14,713 nucleotides of DNA, taken from positions 1 to 14,713 of the forward strand of contig SVRB01000026.1 in the NCBI GenBank assembly GCA_015065045.1, written 5' to 3'. A program made the position numbers and the translations under genes. The stretch comes from Oscillospiraceae bacterium. Lineage in GTDB: Bacteria > Bacillota > Clostridia > Oscillospirales > CAG-272. A model generated the notes under the pieces. That model saw nothing but the letters and a program-made list of their open reading frames with translations, did no database searches and was not told the DNA's origin. Below are positions 1-7,349 of this stretch, in pieces; position 1 is the stretch's first letter; each line of letters opens with the position of its first letter.

Positions 1-81
1 GGGGTATATAGGGGCGGGGGAATCGAAACCCCTGCCCCTATACACCTTCTTTGGTTACTTTCTTTGTGCAAAGAAAGTAAC
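1..81. repeat. Two adjacent inverted repeats at the left edge
   Basis: The first is GC-rich: the arm at 7-19 (TATAGGGGCGGGG) pairs with 29-42 (CCCCTGCCCCTATA) except for one bulged T at 33, and pairing extends outward through 3-5 with 44-46 after one mismatch. The second is AT-rich and perfect: GTTACTTTCTTTG at 54-66 pairs with CAAAGAAAGTAAC at 69-81, a 13-base match with two bases between the arms. Neither is followed by a T run on the strand where it could terminate transcription, so these do not look like simple terminators. Two unlike palindromes side by side suggest a short dispersed, possibly mobile, repeat, cut by the window edge. That is inference. Confidence 0.55.
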
Positions 82-226
82 GTAAAAAAAGAAAAGATAA
101 TATTGTTTAGCTAAATAATACGTCTTAGCCCTCTTGACTCACTCAAAACTTTTAATAGATTTACTTTTTTTAATATTTGTGATACAATAATAAAAATTGC
201 TATTATAAAAATTCAGGAGAGTTTTT
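82..226 (+). promoter_or_regulatory. Upstream region and probable promoter of the GH3 gene
   Basis: This stretch has no credible gene. A probable sigma-A promoter has TTTACT at 160-165 as the -35 (4 of 6 matches) and TACAAT at 183-188 as the -10 (5 of 6), with a 17-base spacer. AGGAG at 215-219 then sits seven bases before the ATG at 227. A TTTAGCTAAA palindrome lies at 106-115, with weak pairing just outside it, and could be an operator, although it is about 50 bases above the -35. No catabolite-repression (cre) site is obvious. Confidence 0.5.
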
Positions 227-2554
227 ATGAACATTATGCGAGAAAATAACAAAGTAAAAGCAGAAAAATGGGCGAGATACAAGTATAATCTTACCACCAA
301 CATTGGCGATAACAATACCCGTCTTACCGGTTGCAAAGAGCATATCGAGCTTTCAAGAAAGGTTGCCGGCGAGGGTATGGTTCTTCTTGAAAATAACGGA
401 CTTCTGCCGTTAAAAAACAACACCACCGTTGCCTTGTTCGGTATAGGCAGCATTGACTACGTTAAAGGTGGCGGCGGCAGTGGTATGGTTTACTGCGATT
501 ACGTCACCAATCTCTACGAAGGCTTTATGCAAAAGGCTCCGAGAATATCGATTTACGAGCCCTTAACGCAATATTACTACAACTATGCCCTTCCCCTTCT
601 TTCCGAGCATGATGGCAGCAAAATATTCTCCGAAATTGAAGTTCCCTCTGAGCTTATAAACAACGCCGCATCTAATGCTGACGTAGCAATCATCACCATT
701 CACCGCTTCTCAGCAGAAAACCGCGACCGTTATGCAGAAAAGGGCGACTTTTACCTAACGGACGTCGAGCAAAAAATGGTTAATGACGTTACCTCAGCCT
801 TTGAACACAGCATTGTTGTTCTTAACGTTGGCGGAATGATCGACGTTTCGTTTATAAAAAACAACCCAAAAATTGATGCGGCGCTTCTCGCTTGGCAAGC
901 GGGTATGGAAGGCGGACTTGCGATTGCAGATATAATTTGCGGCGACGTAAATCCTTCGGGAAAGCTAACGGACACTTTTGCAAAAGAGTTTTCCGACTAT
1001 CCTTCTGCCGACACGTTTAATGAAAGCGACGATTACGTTTGCTATTATGAGGATATATACGTCGGATATCGTTATTTTGAAACTATCCCTAACGTTGCCC
1101 ACAGAGTGAATTACCCATTCGGTTATGGTCTTTCTTACACTGATTTTGAAATAGGCAAACCATTCGCCAAGCTTATAGGCGATGAAATAGAAGTCTCAAT
1201 TTTGGTTAAAAATATCGGCAAACACGCAGGAAAAGAGGTCATACAGGTTTACTTCTCCGCTCCTCAAGGCGTTCTTGGCAAGAGCAAGCTTTCTCTTGCA
1301 GGCTTTAAGAAAACTAAACTTTTAGCTCCCGCCGAGAGTGAGGAGATTGTAATAAAATTTGATATAGCAAGTATGTCAAGCTATGACGACTTAGGCAAGC
1401 TTCAGGCTTCTGCATTTTTGCTTGAACAGGGAGAATATATTTTCTTCGCCGGAAACAGCTGTAGAAATCTAAAAGAAGCAGACTTCCGATATAAAGTCAA
1501 TGAAAAATACATTGTTACAAAACAGCTTACTCGAAAATGCGCCCCAAACAAGCTACCGAAAAGAATGCTTTCCGACGGAAGCTTTGAAGCTATTCCATCA
1601 TTTCCGATTGAGCAATACGATAATATTTCTGTCAGCATAAACCTTGCGAAAGCTCCCAACTCTGAAAAACCGTTTGGCTTGATAGACGTTGCAAACGGCA
1701 CTATTACGCTTGACGAATTCATATCACAACTGACTGACGACGAGCTTATACACCTTATGAGCGGAATTTCCAACAGAGGCGTTGCTAATACTTGCGGAAT
1801 CGGCGGTATCGATCGAGTCGGTATTCCGCCTATTATGACAGTTGATGGGCCTGCCGGCATAAGAATTGCGCCAAAAGTTGGTATATCTACGACCGCTTGG
1901 CCGTGCGCAACACTTATTGCATGCACTTGGGATCCCGAGCTTGCCTACGAAATAGGAAAAGCAGGTGCGCTTGAAGCAAAAGAAAACGGACTTGCAATCT
2001 GGCTGACACCCGCACTTAACATTCACCGTAATCCTCTTTGCGGCAGAAACTTTGAATATTTCAGCGAAGACCCTCTTATTTCGGGAAAATTTGCCGCCGC
2101 AAAGGTAAACGGAATTCAAAGTGTAAATATTGCCGCTACAGCAAAGCATTATGCTTGCAACAACAAAGAAATTAACCGCAAATACAGCGACAGCCGTGTT
2201 TCCGAACGCGCTCTGCGAGAAATCTATTTCCGCGGATTTGAAATATGCGTTAAAGAATCACAGCCGTGGTGTGTTATGAGCAGCTATAATCTTATAAACG
2301 AACGAAGATGCTGCACCGGTTATGAACAGATACAGTCAATTTTGCGCGACGAATGGGGCTTTAAAGGTCTTGTAATGTCTGACTGGTGGACACCTTGCGA
2401 CCAGACTTATTGCGTGCTTTCGGGCAACGACGTGCGTATGCCTATTGGGGAATCTGACGTACTCAAAAAATCACTTGAAGCAGGAATTATTCAGCGCGAG
2501 CATTTAGAGGTCTGCGCAAAACGCATATCAGAGCTTATCTTAAAGCTCGACTAA
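227..2554 (+). CDS. GH3 beta-glucosidase with permuted domain order
   Basis: This 775-residue enzyme is a glycoside hydrolase family 3 protein, probably an intracellular beta-glucosidase acting on imported short glucosides; beta-xylosidase is possible. Its domains run in reverse of the usual order. The alpha/beta-sandwich domain comes first (about 35-300), with the likely acid/base Glu164 in RFSAENRDR and the PFGYGLSY motif at 297-304. A fibronectin-III-like domain follows (about 310-415). The TIM-barrel domain is last (about 490-770), with DGPAGIR at 540-546, GRNFEYFSEDP at 606-616, Lys640-His641, and the likely nucleophile Asp719 in VMSDWW. This order is known for Ruminococcus albus and Butyrivibrio beta-glucosidases. 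No signal peptide or membrane segment is visible. The ATG at 227 has AGGAG seven bases upstream; an ATG three codons later is less well spaced. The gene stands alone, with its own promoter and terminator. The family is certain; the exact substrate is not. Confidence 0.95.
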   Translation: MNIMRENNKVKAEKWARYKYNLTTNIGDNNTRLTGCKEHIELSRKVAGEGMVLLENNGLLPLKNNTTVALFGIGSIDYVKGGGGSGMVYCDYVTNLYEGFMQKAPRISIYEPLTQYYYNYALPLLSEHDGSKIFSEIEVPSELINNAASNADVAIITIHRFSAENRDRYAEKGDFYLTDVEQKMVNDVTSAFEHSIVVLNVGGMIDVSFIKNNPKIDAALLAWQAGMEGGLAIADIICGDVNPSGKLTDTFAKEFSDYPSADTFNESDDYVCYYEDIYVGYRYFETIPNVAHRVNYPFGYGLSYTDFEIGKPFAKLIGDEIEVSILVKNIGKHAGKEVIQVYFSAPQGVLGKSKLSLAGFKKTKLLAPAESEEIVIKFDIASMSSYDDLGKLQASAFLLEQGEYIFFAGNSCRNLKEADFRYKVNEKYIVTKQLTRKCAPNKLPKRMLSDGSFEAIPSFPIEQYDNISVSINLAKAPNSEKPFGLIDVANGTITLDEFISQLTDDELIHLMSGISNRGVANTCGIGGIDRVGIPPIMTVDGPAGIRIAPKVGISTTAWPCATLIACTWDPELAYEIGKAGALEAKENGLAIWLTPALNIHRNPLCGRNFEYFSEDPLISGKFAAAKVNGIQSVNIAATAKHYACNNKEINRKYSDSRVSERALREIYFRGFEICVKESQPWCVMSSYNLINERRCCTGYEQIQSILRDEWGFKGLVMSDWWTPCDQTYCVLSGNDVRMPIGESDVLKKSLEAGIIQREHLEVCAKRISELILKLD

Positions 2555-2566
2555 CAGATAAAAAAT

Positions 2567-2598
2567 AAAAAGCGGAGTGAAATTCACTCCGCTTTTTT
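2567..2598. terminator. Bidirectional intrinsic terminator
   Basis: A nearly perfect inverted repeat has arms at 2567-2581 (AAAAAGCGGAGTGAA) and 2583-2597, with T runs at the outer end on both strands. It lies between the GH3 stop (2554) and the stop of the convergent YbjQ-family gene (2620), so it can end transcription from both sides. Confidence 0.9.
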
Positions 2599-2619
2599 GT
2601 ATTCATTTACAGCAAAAAC

Positions 2620-2937
2620 TTATTTAACGACAAACTTAACCGCCGTACCGTATGCGATTACTTCTGCTGCCCCTTGTATAACAGCAGATGATGCATAGCG
2701 AATATTAACAACGGCATCTGCACCGAGCGCCTCTGCTTCTGCTACCATTCTCTTTGTAGCAAGAGCACGCGCCTCATTCATCATTTCATTATATGACTTG
2801 AGCTCTCCGCCAACCAAAGTCTTGAAGCTTTGGGTAATATCCTTACCAATGTGTTTAGACTGGATCGTGCTGCCCTTTACGAGACCTAACATTTCCAATT
2901 CTTTTCCGCTAATGTAATCAGTATTTACTAATATCAT
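2620..2937 (-). CDS. YbjQ-family protein
   Basis: This 105-residue protein belongs to the YbjQ family (once DUF74, sometimes called heavy-metal-binding). Family members form pentameric rings and their function is not settled. Typical features are the start MILVNTDYISGKE, the VKGSTIQSKHIGKD stretch (about 20-33), a central helix with EARALATKRM (55-64), EAEALGADAVVNIRY (67-81), and the YGTAV end (96-100). The frame is open back to a GTG at 2944-2946, but that GTG is part of the sequence AAAGGTG (2944-2950), which reads as the Shine-Dalgarno of the ATG at 2935-2937, six bases further on. I therefore take the ATG. It is the last gene of the ktr operon, and its start overlaps the preceding gene by 20 bases. 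Linking it to potassium transport is inference from position only. Confidence 0.9.
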   Translation of the reverse strand: MILVNTDYISGKELEMLGLVKGSTIQSKHIGKDITQSFKTLVGGELKSYNEMMNEARALATKRMVAEAEALGADAVVNIRYASSAVIQGAAEVIAYGTAVKFVVK

Positions 2938-3142
2938 CTTCTTCACCTTTCTTTATTTCATTTATTCTTTCTATGCAAACTTTGACCATTACTGCCGAAA
3001 AAGCCAACGGAATAATGCCGAATAAATATCTCCATACGCCTTCAAGCAGCATACTCAAAAAGCCAAAGTACACAACGTAGTATATAACCATAATTATGGT
3101 TACTATAATGGGTGCAATCAATTCTTTTCTACGATTTTTCAT
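2918..3142 (-). CDS. Small two-helix membrane protein
   Basis: I do not recognise the family of this 74-residue protein. It has a basic N-terminus (KNRRKE), two hydrophobic segments (about 9-32 and 38-56) and a charged C-terminal tail (ERINEIKKGEEDD, 58-70), so two membrane helices with both ends in the cytoplasm are likely. The ATG at 3140-3142 has AGGG seven bases upstream. It begins 15 bases after the ktrA stop and overlaps the YbjQ-family gene by 20 bases, so it is probably co-transcribed and translationally coupled. Possible roles are an accessory subunit of the potassium channel or a partner of the YbjQ protein; neither can be shown here. Hydrophobic pattern, start site and operon position all support a real gene. 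Confidence 0.8.
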   Translation of the reverse strand: MKNRRKELIAPIIVTIIMVIYYVVYFGFLSMLLEGVWRYLFGIIPLAFSAVMVKVCIERINEIKKGEEDDISKY

Positions 3143-3157
3143 ATCAACACCCTGCCA

Positions 3158-3808
3158 TTACTTTAATTTTTTCAGCTTTAATTTATTTGCAATAACGATA
3201 AGCTCCATGCCCTTTTCAAGTGGAAGCGCGGGGTCTACTGCCGTACTGATAGAATCACCGTGTTTGATAGCAACGACGTTAATAGAATATTTTTTACGAA
3301 GGCTTAATTCTATCAGGTTTTTGCCGACCCATTCATCTCTTACGTTAAGCTCTACCATCGAAACCTCATTCGAAAGCTCTATCATTTCAGAAAATCCCGC
3401 GGTAAGCAATTGCCTTGCAAGTCTTATTCCGGACTCTTTTTCGGGAATGATCACCTTGTCTGCGCCCACGCGGCTCAAGATCTTCTGGTGCATCTCGTTA
3501 CTGCATTTAACAATAACTGTTTTAACACCCGCTTCTTTGCAGAGTGTAACAGCCAAAACGCTTGATTCAAGGTTACTTGCCATTGCAATAATAACAACGT
3601 CAACGGTTGAAATGCCAAGCTTTTTTATTGCTTCGGGTTCGGTAATATCTGCGCATTTACATACGGGAATTGTCTCAATAGCATTGTTTACGTTATTTTG
3701 GTCCTTGTCAACAGCTATCACTTCAGCGCCGCTGTTTACAAGCTCCTCTGCAACAGCTCTTCCGTATCTGCCAAGTCCAAACACAGCGTATGTTTTGTTT
3801 ATACTCAT
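3158..3808 (-). CDS. ktrA: Potassium uptake regulatory subunit KtrA (RCK protein)
   Basis: This 216-residue protein is the cytosolic gating ring subunit of a Ktr/Trk potassium transporter. The N-terminal RCK (TrkA-N) Rossmann domain has the GLGRYG nucleotide motif at 11-16 and the acidic end of strand two in VIAVD (30-34), as expected for NAD(H)/ATP/ADP binding. A TrkA-C domain follows (about 140-212), the domain that binds cyclic di-AMP in characterised KtrA proteins. One RCK_N plus one RCK_C at about 220 residues matches KtrA/KtrC rather than the double-length proteobacterial TrkA. The frame is open back to a TTG at 3829, but the ATG at 3806-3808 has a strong AAGGGGAG (3817-3824) eight bases upstream and gives the normal N-terminus. 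It starts 17 bases after the ktrB stop, so the two genes are co-transcribed. Confidence 0.95.
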   Translation of the reverse strand: MSINKTYAVFGLGRYGRAVAEELVNSGAEVIAVDKDQNNVNNAIETIPVCKCADITEPEAIKKLGISTVDVVIIAMASNLESSVLAVTLCKEAGVKTVIVKCSNEMHQKILSRVGADKVIIPEKESGIRLARQLLTAGFSEMIELSNEVSMVELNVRDEWVGKNLIELSLRKKYSINVVAIKHGDSISTAVDPALPLEKGMELIVIANKLKLKKLK

Positions 3809-3816
3809 AATAATCT

Positions 3817-3824
3817 CTCCCCTT
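3817..3824 (-). promoter_or_regulatory. Ribosome binding site that fixes the ktrA start
   Basis: AAGGGGAG on the minus strand lies eight bases before the ATG at 3808. The upstream in-frame TTG at 3829 overlaps the ktrB stop region and has no comparable site. Confidence 0.8.
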
Positions 3825-3825
3825 C

Positions 3826-5184
3826 TCAACCAACAACAATTTCTTCAGTTGGGTTTCTGACTATATTTTGATTATCTTTTTTTCTGTTAAAAGCAATAGC
3901 TAATGATATAGGCCCTACTCTGCCGAGGTACATTGTTGCAATAATAATCAACTTACCTATTCCGTTAAGCGATGCGGTCAGGTTTCTTGTAAGTCCCACT
4001 GTTGCCGTTGCGCTGACAGTCTCATAAACCAAGTCGAGCGCGCTTGCATCTGTAACAGCGGAAAGTAATACCGTTGATACAAACATAATAATAAATGACA
4101 TAGACGTAACGGCGACCGCCTTGCTGACAGCTTGTTTCGTGAGCTGTCTTCCAAACAGCTCCGTATCCTCTTTGTTACGAATTGAAGCAAACGCTGATGC
4201 TATGATTATCACAAAAGTAACAGTCTTAATACCGCCCGCCGTTCCAACGGGTGAACCACCGATAAACATCAAAAGCAAACAAACGATAGACGAAGCGTTT
4301 GTAAGATTTTCCTGCGGTACGGACGCAAAGCCTGCCGTTCTTGTTGTTACGGATTGGAATAGCGATACCTGTATTTTGTCAAACAAAGTATAATCCTTTA
4401 TCGTCTGCGGATTATTGTATTCAAAAGCGAATATCAAGACGGCACCAACAACTATTAAAATAAGCGATGCCGAAATTGCGATTTTACTGTGTAAGGAAAG
4501 AGATCTGAAAAGCTTTATCTTACTGCTTGAAGCCTTTTTTATTACACGTATTACGTCCCACCAAACGATATATCCTATGCCGCCCAAGATTATCAATACG
4601 CACGTAACAAGGTTGATCATGGGATTTACTGCGTAATTGCAAAGACTGTTTTCTGCCATAATGTCAATACCGGCATTACAAAAAGCAGAGACCGATGTAA
4701 ATACCGATATCCATATACCTTTGAGTCCAAAATCGGGAATAAATACTGTCATATACAGTAAAGCTCCGATTCCTTCTATGATGAACGTTCCTATTACGAC
4801 TTTTTTTACGAAACGAACAAGCCCCGAAAGAGAGTTAAGATTAAACGCATCCTGCATAAGCAATCTGTCGCTGATTCCCATTTTCCTGTGCAGAAGTATC
4901 ATCAATATCGACATTATAGTTATAACGCCGAGACCGCCTATCTGAATGAGCAGCAAAATAACAATATGCCCGAAGACGCTCCACGAGGATACTGTTGGCG
5001 TTACGACTAACCCCGTAACGCAGGTTGATGTTGTTGCCGTAAACAGCGCGTCAACAAAAGGCGTTGCCTTTTTTTCAGCCGAGCTTATCGGCAACGAAAG
5101 CAATACTGCGCCTATCAATATTACGATTAAAAAACTCAGCAATATAATATGTGTTGTTGATATTGTAAGCCGTTGTTTTTTCAT
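3826..5184 (-). CDS. ktrB: Potassium channel subunit KtrB/TrkH
   Basis: This 452-residue integral membrane protein is the ion-conducting subunit of a Ktr/Trk potassium uptake system. It has the four-fold pseudo-repeat (helix, pore loop, helix) of the superfamily, with a filter glycine in each loop: TSTCVTGLVV (52-61), VSAFCNAGID (165-174), TTRTAGFASV (280-289) and SATATVGLTR (391-400). The intramembrane gate region follows the third loop, in GGSPVGTAGGIKT (309-321). Length and the short N-terminus match KtrB (about 445) more than proteobacterial TrkH (about 480). The ATG at 5182-5184 is clear, but the ribosome site is weak: AGGA lies 14 bases upstream. The gene heads the operon with ktrA and sits behind a strong promoter and a hairpin leader, so expression may be controlled after initiation. 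Confidence 0.95.
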   Translation of the reverse strand: MKKQRLTISTTHIILLSFLIVILIGAVLLSLPISSAEKKATPFVDALFTATTSTCVTGLVVTPTVSSWSVFGHIVILLLIQIGGLGVITIMSILMILLHRKMGISDRLLMQDAFNLNSLSGLVRFVKKVVIGTFIIEGIGALLYMTVFIPDFGLKGIWISVFTSVSAFCNAGIDIMAENSLCNYAVNPMINLVTCVLIILGGIGYIVWWDVIRVIKKASSSKIKLFRSLSLHSKIAISASLILIVVGAVLIFAFEYNNPQTIKDYTLFDKIQVSLFQSVTTRTAGFASVPQENLTNASSIVCLLLMFIGGSPVGTAGGIKTVTFVIIIASAFASIRNKEDTELFGRQLTKQAVSKAVAVTSMSFIIMFVSTVLLSAVTDASALDLVYETVSATATVGLTRNLTASLNGIGKLIIIATMYLGRVGPISLAIAFNRKKDNQNIVRNPTEEIVVG

Positions 5185-5276
5185 AATTCAACCATTCATC
5201 CTAATTTACTGTTATAAAAACATAAAGGAACCAACATCCTCTACCGACAGCTGGTTCCTTTTTGGTTATTATACTT
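5185..5276 (-). promoter_or_regulatory. ktrB leader with a structured hairpin, possible attenuator
   Basis: Transcription from the promoter at 5283-5311 should start near 5276 and give a leader of about 90 bases. It contains a 10-base-pair stem, TGGTTCCTTT (5252-5261, plus-strand sense) with AAAGGAACCA (5224-5233), closing an 18-base loop that includes GTCGGTAGAGG. In the transcript the stem is followed by TTTATGTTTTT, an interrupted U tract, so it could act as an attenuator. Potassium transporter leaders often carry ligand-sensing RNAs, such as the ydaO-type cyclic di-AMP riboswitch. This leader looks too short for ydaO, and I do not recognise it as a named class. Confidence 0.5.
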
Positions 5277-5282
5277 TACACC

Positions 5283-5311
5283 ATTATAACATATTTTATT
5301 TTTTGAGTCAA
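5283..5311 (-). promoter_or_regulatory. Sigma-A promoter of the ktr operon
   Basis: On the minus strand, TTGACT (5306-5311) and TATAAT (5283-5288) are separated by exactly 17 bases, matching the consensus at 11 of 12 positions. It lies about 100 bases upstream of ktrB and is the best promoter candidate for the four-gene operon. Confidence 0.85.
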
Positions 5312-5380
5312 GATTTATTTTGTCACTCCGCAAAAGCACCAAATTTTGACTTTAATTCACTCAATGCAATTTGTATTAAA

Positions 5381-6652
5381 CTATTTTATTTGCTCAATAC
5401 GGATTTGTATTATTTCACCTTTAGGATTATCCATAAACTCCTTCTCCATTTGAGCATAATTACTTCCCCACTTATTAAACTCCAACACACTAAGCTGCAT
5501 TCTGTAAGTTACATAGAACTCATCATATTTTATTTTAACAAAAACACCTGTGTAATCCCAAGTCATCGAAGCATCATATTCGTGTATTCTATCAGCACCA
5601 ATTGATATATCATCTAAAACAGCCAGTCCGACAATTGCTGTCTTATTTTCAGTCACCAATATTTCTGTCGGCTTAATTGTTTTCTCAAGAGGAACACCGT
5701 ATTGCCAGTCGTAAAATACTAATTCAATTCCCGGAACACGCTCTAAAATATATACCGGCTGACCCGATCCCTGTTCCGAATATACTTCTGTCATTGTTCC
5801 GTATACAGACTCAATTTCACCAACCGTCATATTGATGATCTGAGAAATATAGAACGGCACACCTTCGAATGCATCACCGTCAAATTCAACGTTTTTGGGA
5901 ATATACCCTTCGTCAGCAGAAACACACTCGGCAAAAGCTTTTTTTCCAATATATGTCACAGAATCGGGAAGATTGATTGCTTTTAAGTTATAGTTCTTCA
6001 TAAAAGCGTTATATCCAATATGTTCAAGCTTGTTTCCAAAATTAATTTTCTCAAGCTCTGTTTGCTGTACCGCATGGGCACCTACCCAACGGACCTTAGA
6101 AGGCATTTCAAAAAACAATTCGTCCTCGCGTTCGTAATGAAGAAGCATATTCCCATCAACAGTCATAATTAATCCATCATTATCAACAAACGCCGTATTA
6201 TTTTCATCAACTATAATTTTAACAAGATTACTTAATCCAGCAAATGCGTTTATTTCCACTTTTTCCACGCTTGCACCAAGTCTGACAACTTCGATCTTGT
6301 CAGCATTTTTATTCTCGATAAAAGCAAAATTTGTAATCTTACTTACAGTCTCGGGGATAGTGATGTCTGTCTGATTTCCGATGTAGCTCAATAAAACACC
6401 GTTTTTAACAATAAATTCTTTTTCAGAGTCACTGTTAGGTTGATTAACTATAGGTAGATCAACAACAGGTTTATTTATATAATTTATTACAAATACAGTA
6501 GATACTGCAATCGCAAAACAAGCTGCAATCGCTCCCCATCTCATCCATACAGAACGACGATTTACTTTAGCAGTACCGGTATAAGCAGTCGCTTCATTAA
6601 CGTATTTTTGATTAATATTTCCGATTACTTCTGAAATTTTGTTTCTTCTCAT
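5381..6652 (-). CDS. Membrane protein with BspA-type leucine-rich repeats, candidate anti-sigma factor
   Basis: This 423-residue protein has a cytoplasmic N-terminus of about 37 residues (MRRNKISEVIGNINQKYVNE), one membrane helix (about 38-58), and a large outside part. The outside part carries about six BspA-like (LRR_5) repeats of 20-23 residues between about 95 and 266; the clearest are LEKINFGNKLEHIGYNAF (200-217) and LKAINLPDSVTYIGKKAF (223-240). A C-terminal region (270-423) follows that I do not recognise. Its start overlaps the upstream sigma factor stop in an ATGA (6649-6652), with AAAGGAG seven bases before the ATG, so the two are translationally coupled. Clostridial sigma factors are often followed by membrane proteins with this kind of N-terminus, so I infer an anti-sigma factor holding the sigma factor through its short cytoplasmic segment, with the ectodomain as sensor. 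Membrane layout and repeats are visible; the anti-sigma role is inference. No terminator is evident after the stop. Confidence 0.85.
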   Translation of the reverse strand: MRRNKISEVIGNINQKYVNEATAYTGTAKVNRRSVWMRWGAIAACFAIAVSTVFVINYINKPVVDLPIVNQPNSDSEKEFIVKNGVLLSYIGNQTDITIPETVSKITNFAFIENKNADKIEVVRLGASVEKVEINAFAGLSNLVKIIVDENNTAFVDNDGLIMTVDGNMLLHYEREDELFFEMPSKVRWVGAHAVQQTELEKINFGNKLEHIGYNAFMKNYNLKAINLPDSVTYIGKKAFAECVSADEGYIPKNVEFDGDAFEGVPFYISQIINMTVGEIESVYGTMTEVYSEQGSGQPVYILERVPGIELVFYDWQYGVPLEKTIKPTEILVTENKTAIVGLAVLDDISIGADRIHEYDASMTWDYTGVFVKIKYDEFYVTYRMQLSVLEFNKWGSNYAQMEKEFMDNPKGEIIQIRIEQIK

Positions 6653-7218
6653 AAGGACACTCCTTTCTGAATTAAATGCTTTTTTAATTTCTCGCGAGTT
6701 CGCGAAAGACGAACTGATATGTTATGGTTGCTCGTTTTAAAATACTTTGCTAAATCGTCAATAGAATCTGAATACCAATAACGTCGAACAAACATAACTC
6801 TGTTTTCCCAGTCAAGAGTTTCGAGAAATTCATCTATAATGCGCGCAGTTTCAATAACATCAAACTCATCTTCCAGTAATTCGGATGAAGGGAAACAATT
6901 TTCCAGCTCGTCCAACGCAACGTCATAAATACTATTTCTCTTTAAAGCAGTATTTTTATGATATTTTTTAATGGCAAGATTACGCACAATGCGGCAAACA
7001 TAGCTTAATAGAGGATTTGGAGTTTGAGGCGGTATTGTATTCCAGAGTCCAAGATAAGCATCGTTTAGACATTCTTCAGTATCTTGTTTATTGTTAAGTA
7101 TGTTAAAAGCAACTTTTGAACAAATGTTATTATATTTATTTGAAAGTTCAACAATTGCCTGCTCTGAGCGTTCAAAGAACAATTCAATTATTTTTCTATC
7201 CTCCAAACTGCTCACCAT
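6649..7218 (-). CDS. RNA polymerase sigma-70 family (ECF-like) sigma factor
   Basis: This 189-residue protein has the two-domain form of ECF sigma factors. Region 2 spans about 15-92, with DTEECLNDAYLGLWNTIPP (46-64) and the -10-recognition helix SYVCRIVRNLAIKKYHK (72-88). Region 4 spans about 125-183, with helix-turn-helix SIDDLAKYFKTSNHNISVRL (152-171) and SRTREKLKKHL (172-182) for -35 recognition. The linker is acidic (102-121). The ATG at 7216-7218 has GAGG eight bases upstream. It is the first gene of a two-gene operon with the LRR membrane protein, which it overlaps by four bases. Such pairs usually activate their own operon. The target genes cannot be seen. Confidence 0.93.
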   Translation of the reverse strand: MVSSLEDRKIIELFFERSEQAIVELSNKYNNICSKVAFNILNNKQDTEECLNDAYLGLWNTIPPQTPNPLLSYVCRIVRNLAIKKYHKNTALKRNSIYDVALDELENCFPSSELLEDEFDVIETARIIDEFLETLDWENRVMFVRRYWYSDSIDDLAKYFKTSNHNISVRLSRTREKLKKHLIQKGVSL

Positions 7219-7349
7219 CCTTTCTGCCTCAACTATATACTACCGTTTTATTAAGAAATATCTCACATATTTTGATATTATATTATATTTTTTTTATTTT
7301 TTCCATATATAAAAACCAAAAAACTAAATTTTACTGCTTTATTTTATAT
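7219..7349 (-). promoter_or_regulatory. AT-rich upstream region of the sigma operon
   Basis: On the minus strand this very AT-rich stretch has overlapping TATAAT-like boxes (about 7276-7290) without a good -35. Nearer the gene is ACGGTAGTATATAG (7232-7245), which could belong to a promoter read by the sigma factor itself, as autoregulation is common in this class. I cannot assign a definite promoter here. Confidence 0.25.

Noticed and set aside
1402..2149. Minus-strand open frames inside the GH3 gene
   Set aside because: They are shadows of a long gene with clear catalytic motifs; no start signals or family features.
3096..3860. Open frame of 254 codons on the plus strand opposite ktrA
   Set aside because: It runs antisense across ktrA and the small membrane protein, which have family motifs and ribosome sites; the plus frame looks like an unrelated low-complexity translation with no ribosome site.
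4946..5605. Plus-strand open frame of 219 codons over the ktrB start, its promoter and the end of the LRR gene
   Set aside because: It crosses two real genes and a strong promoter on the other strand and shows no recognisable domain.
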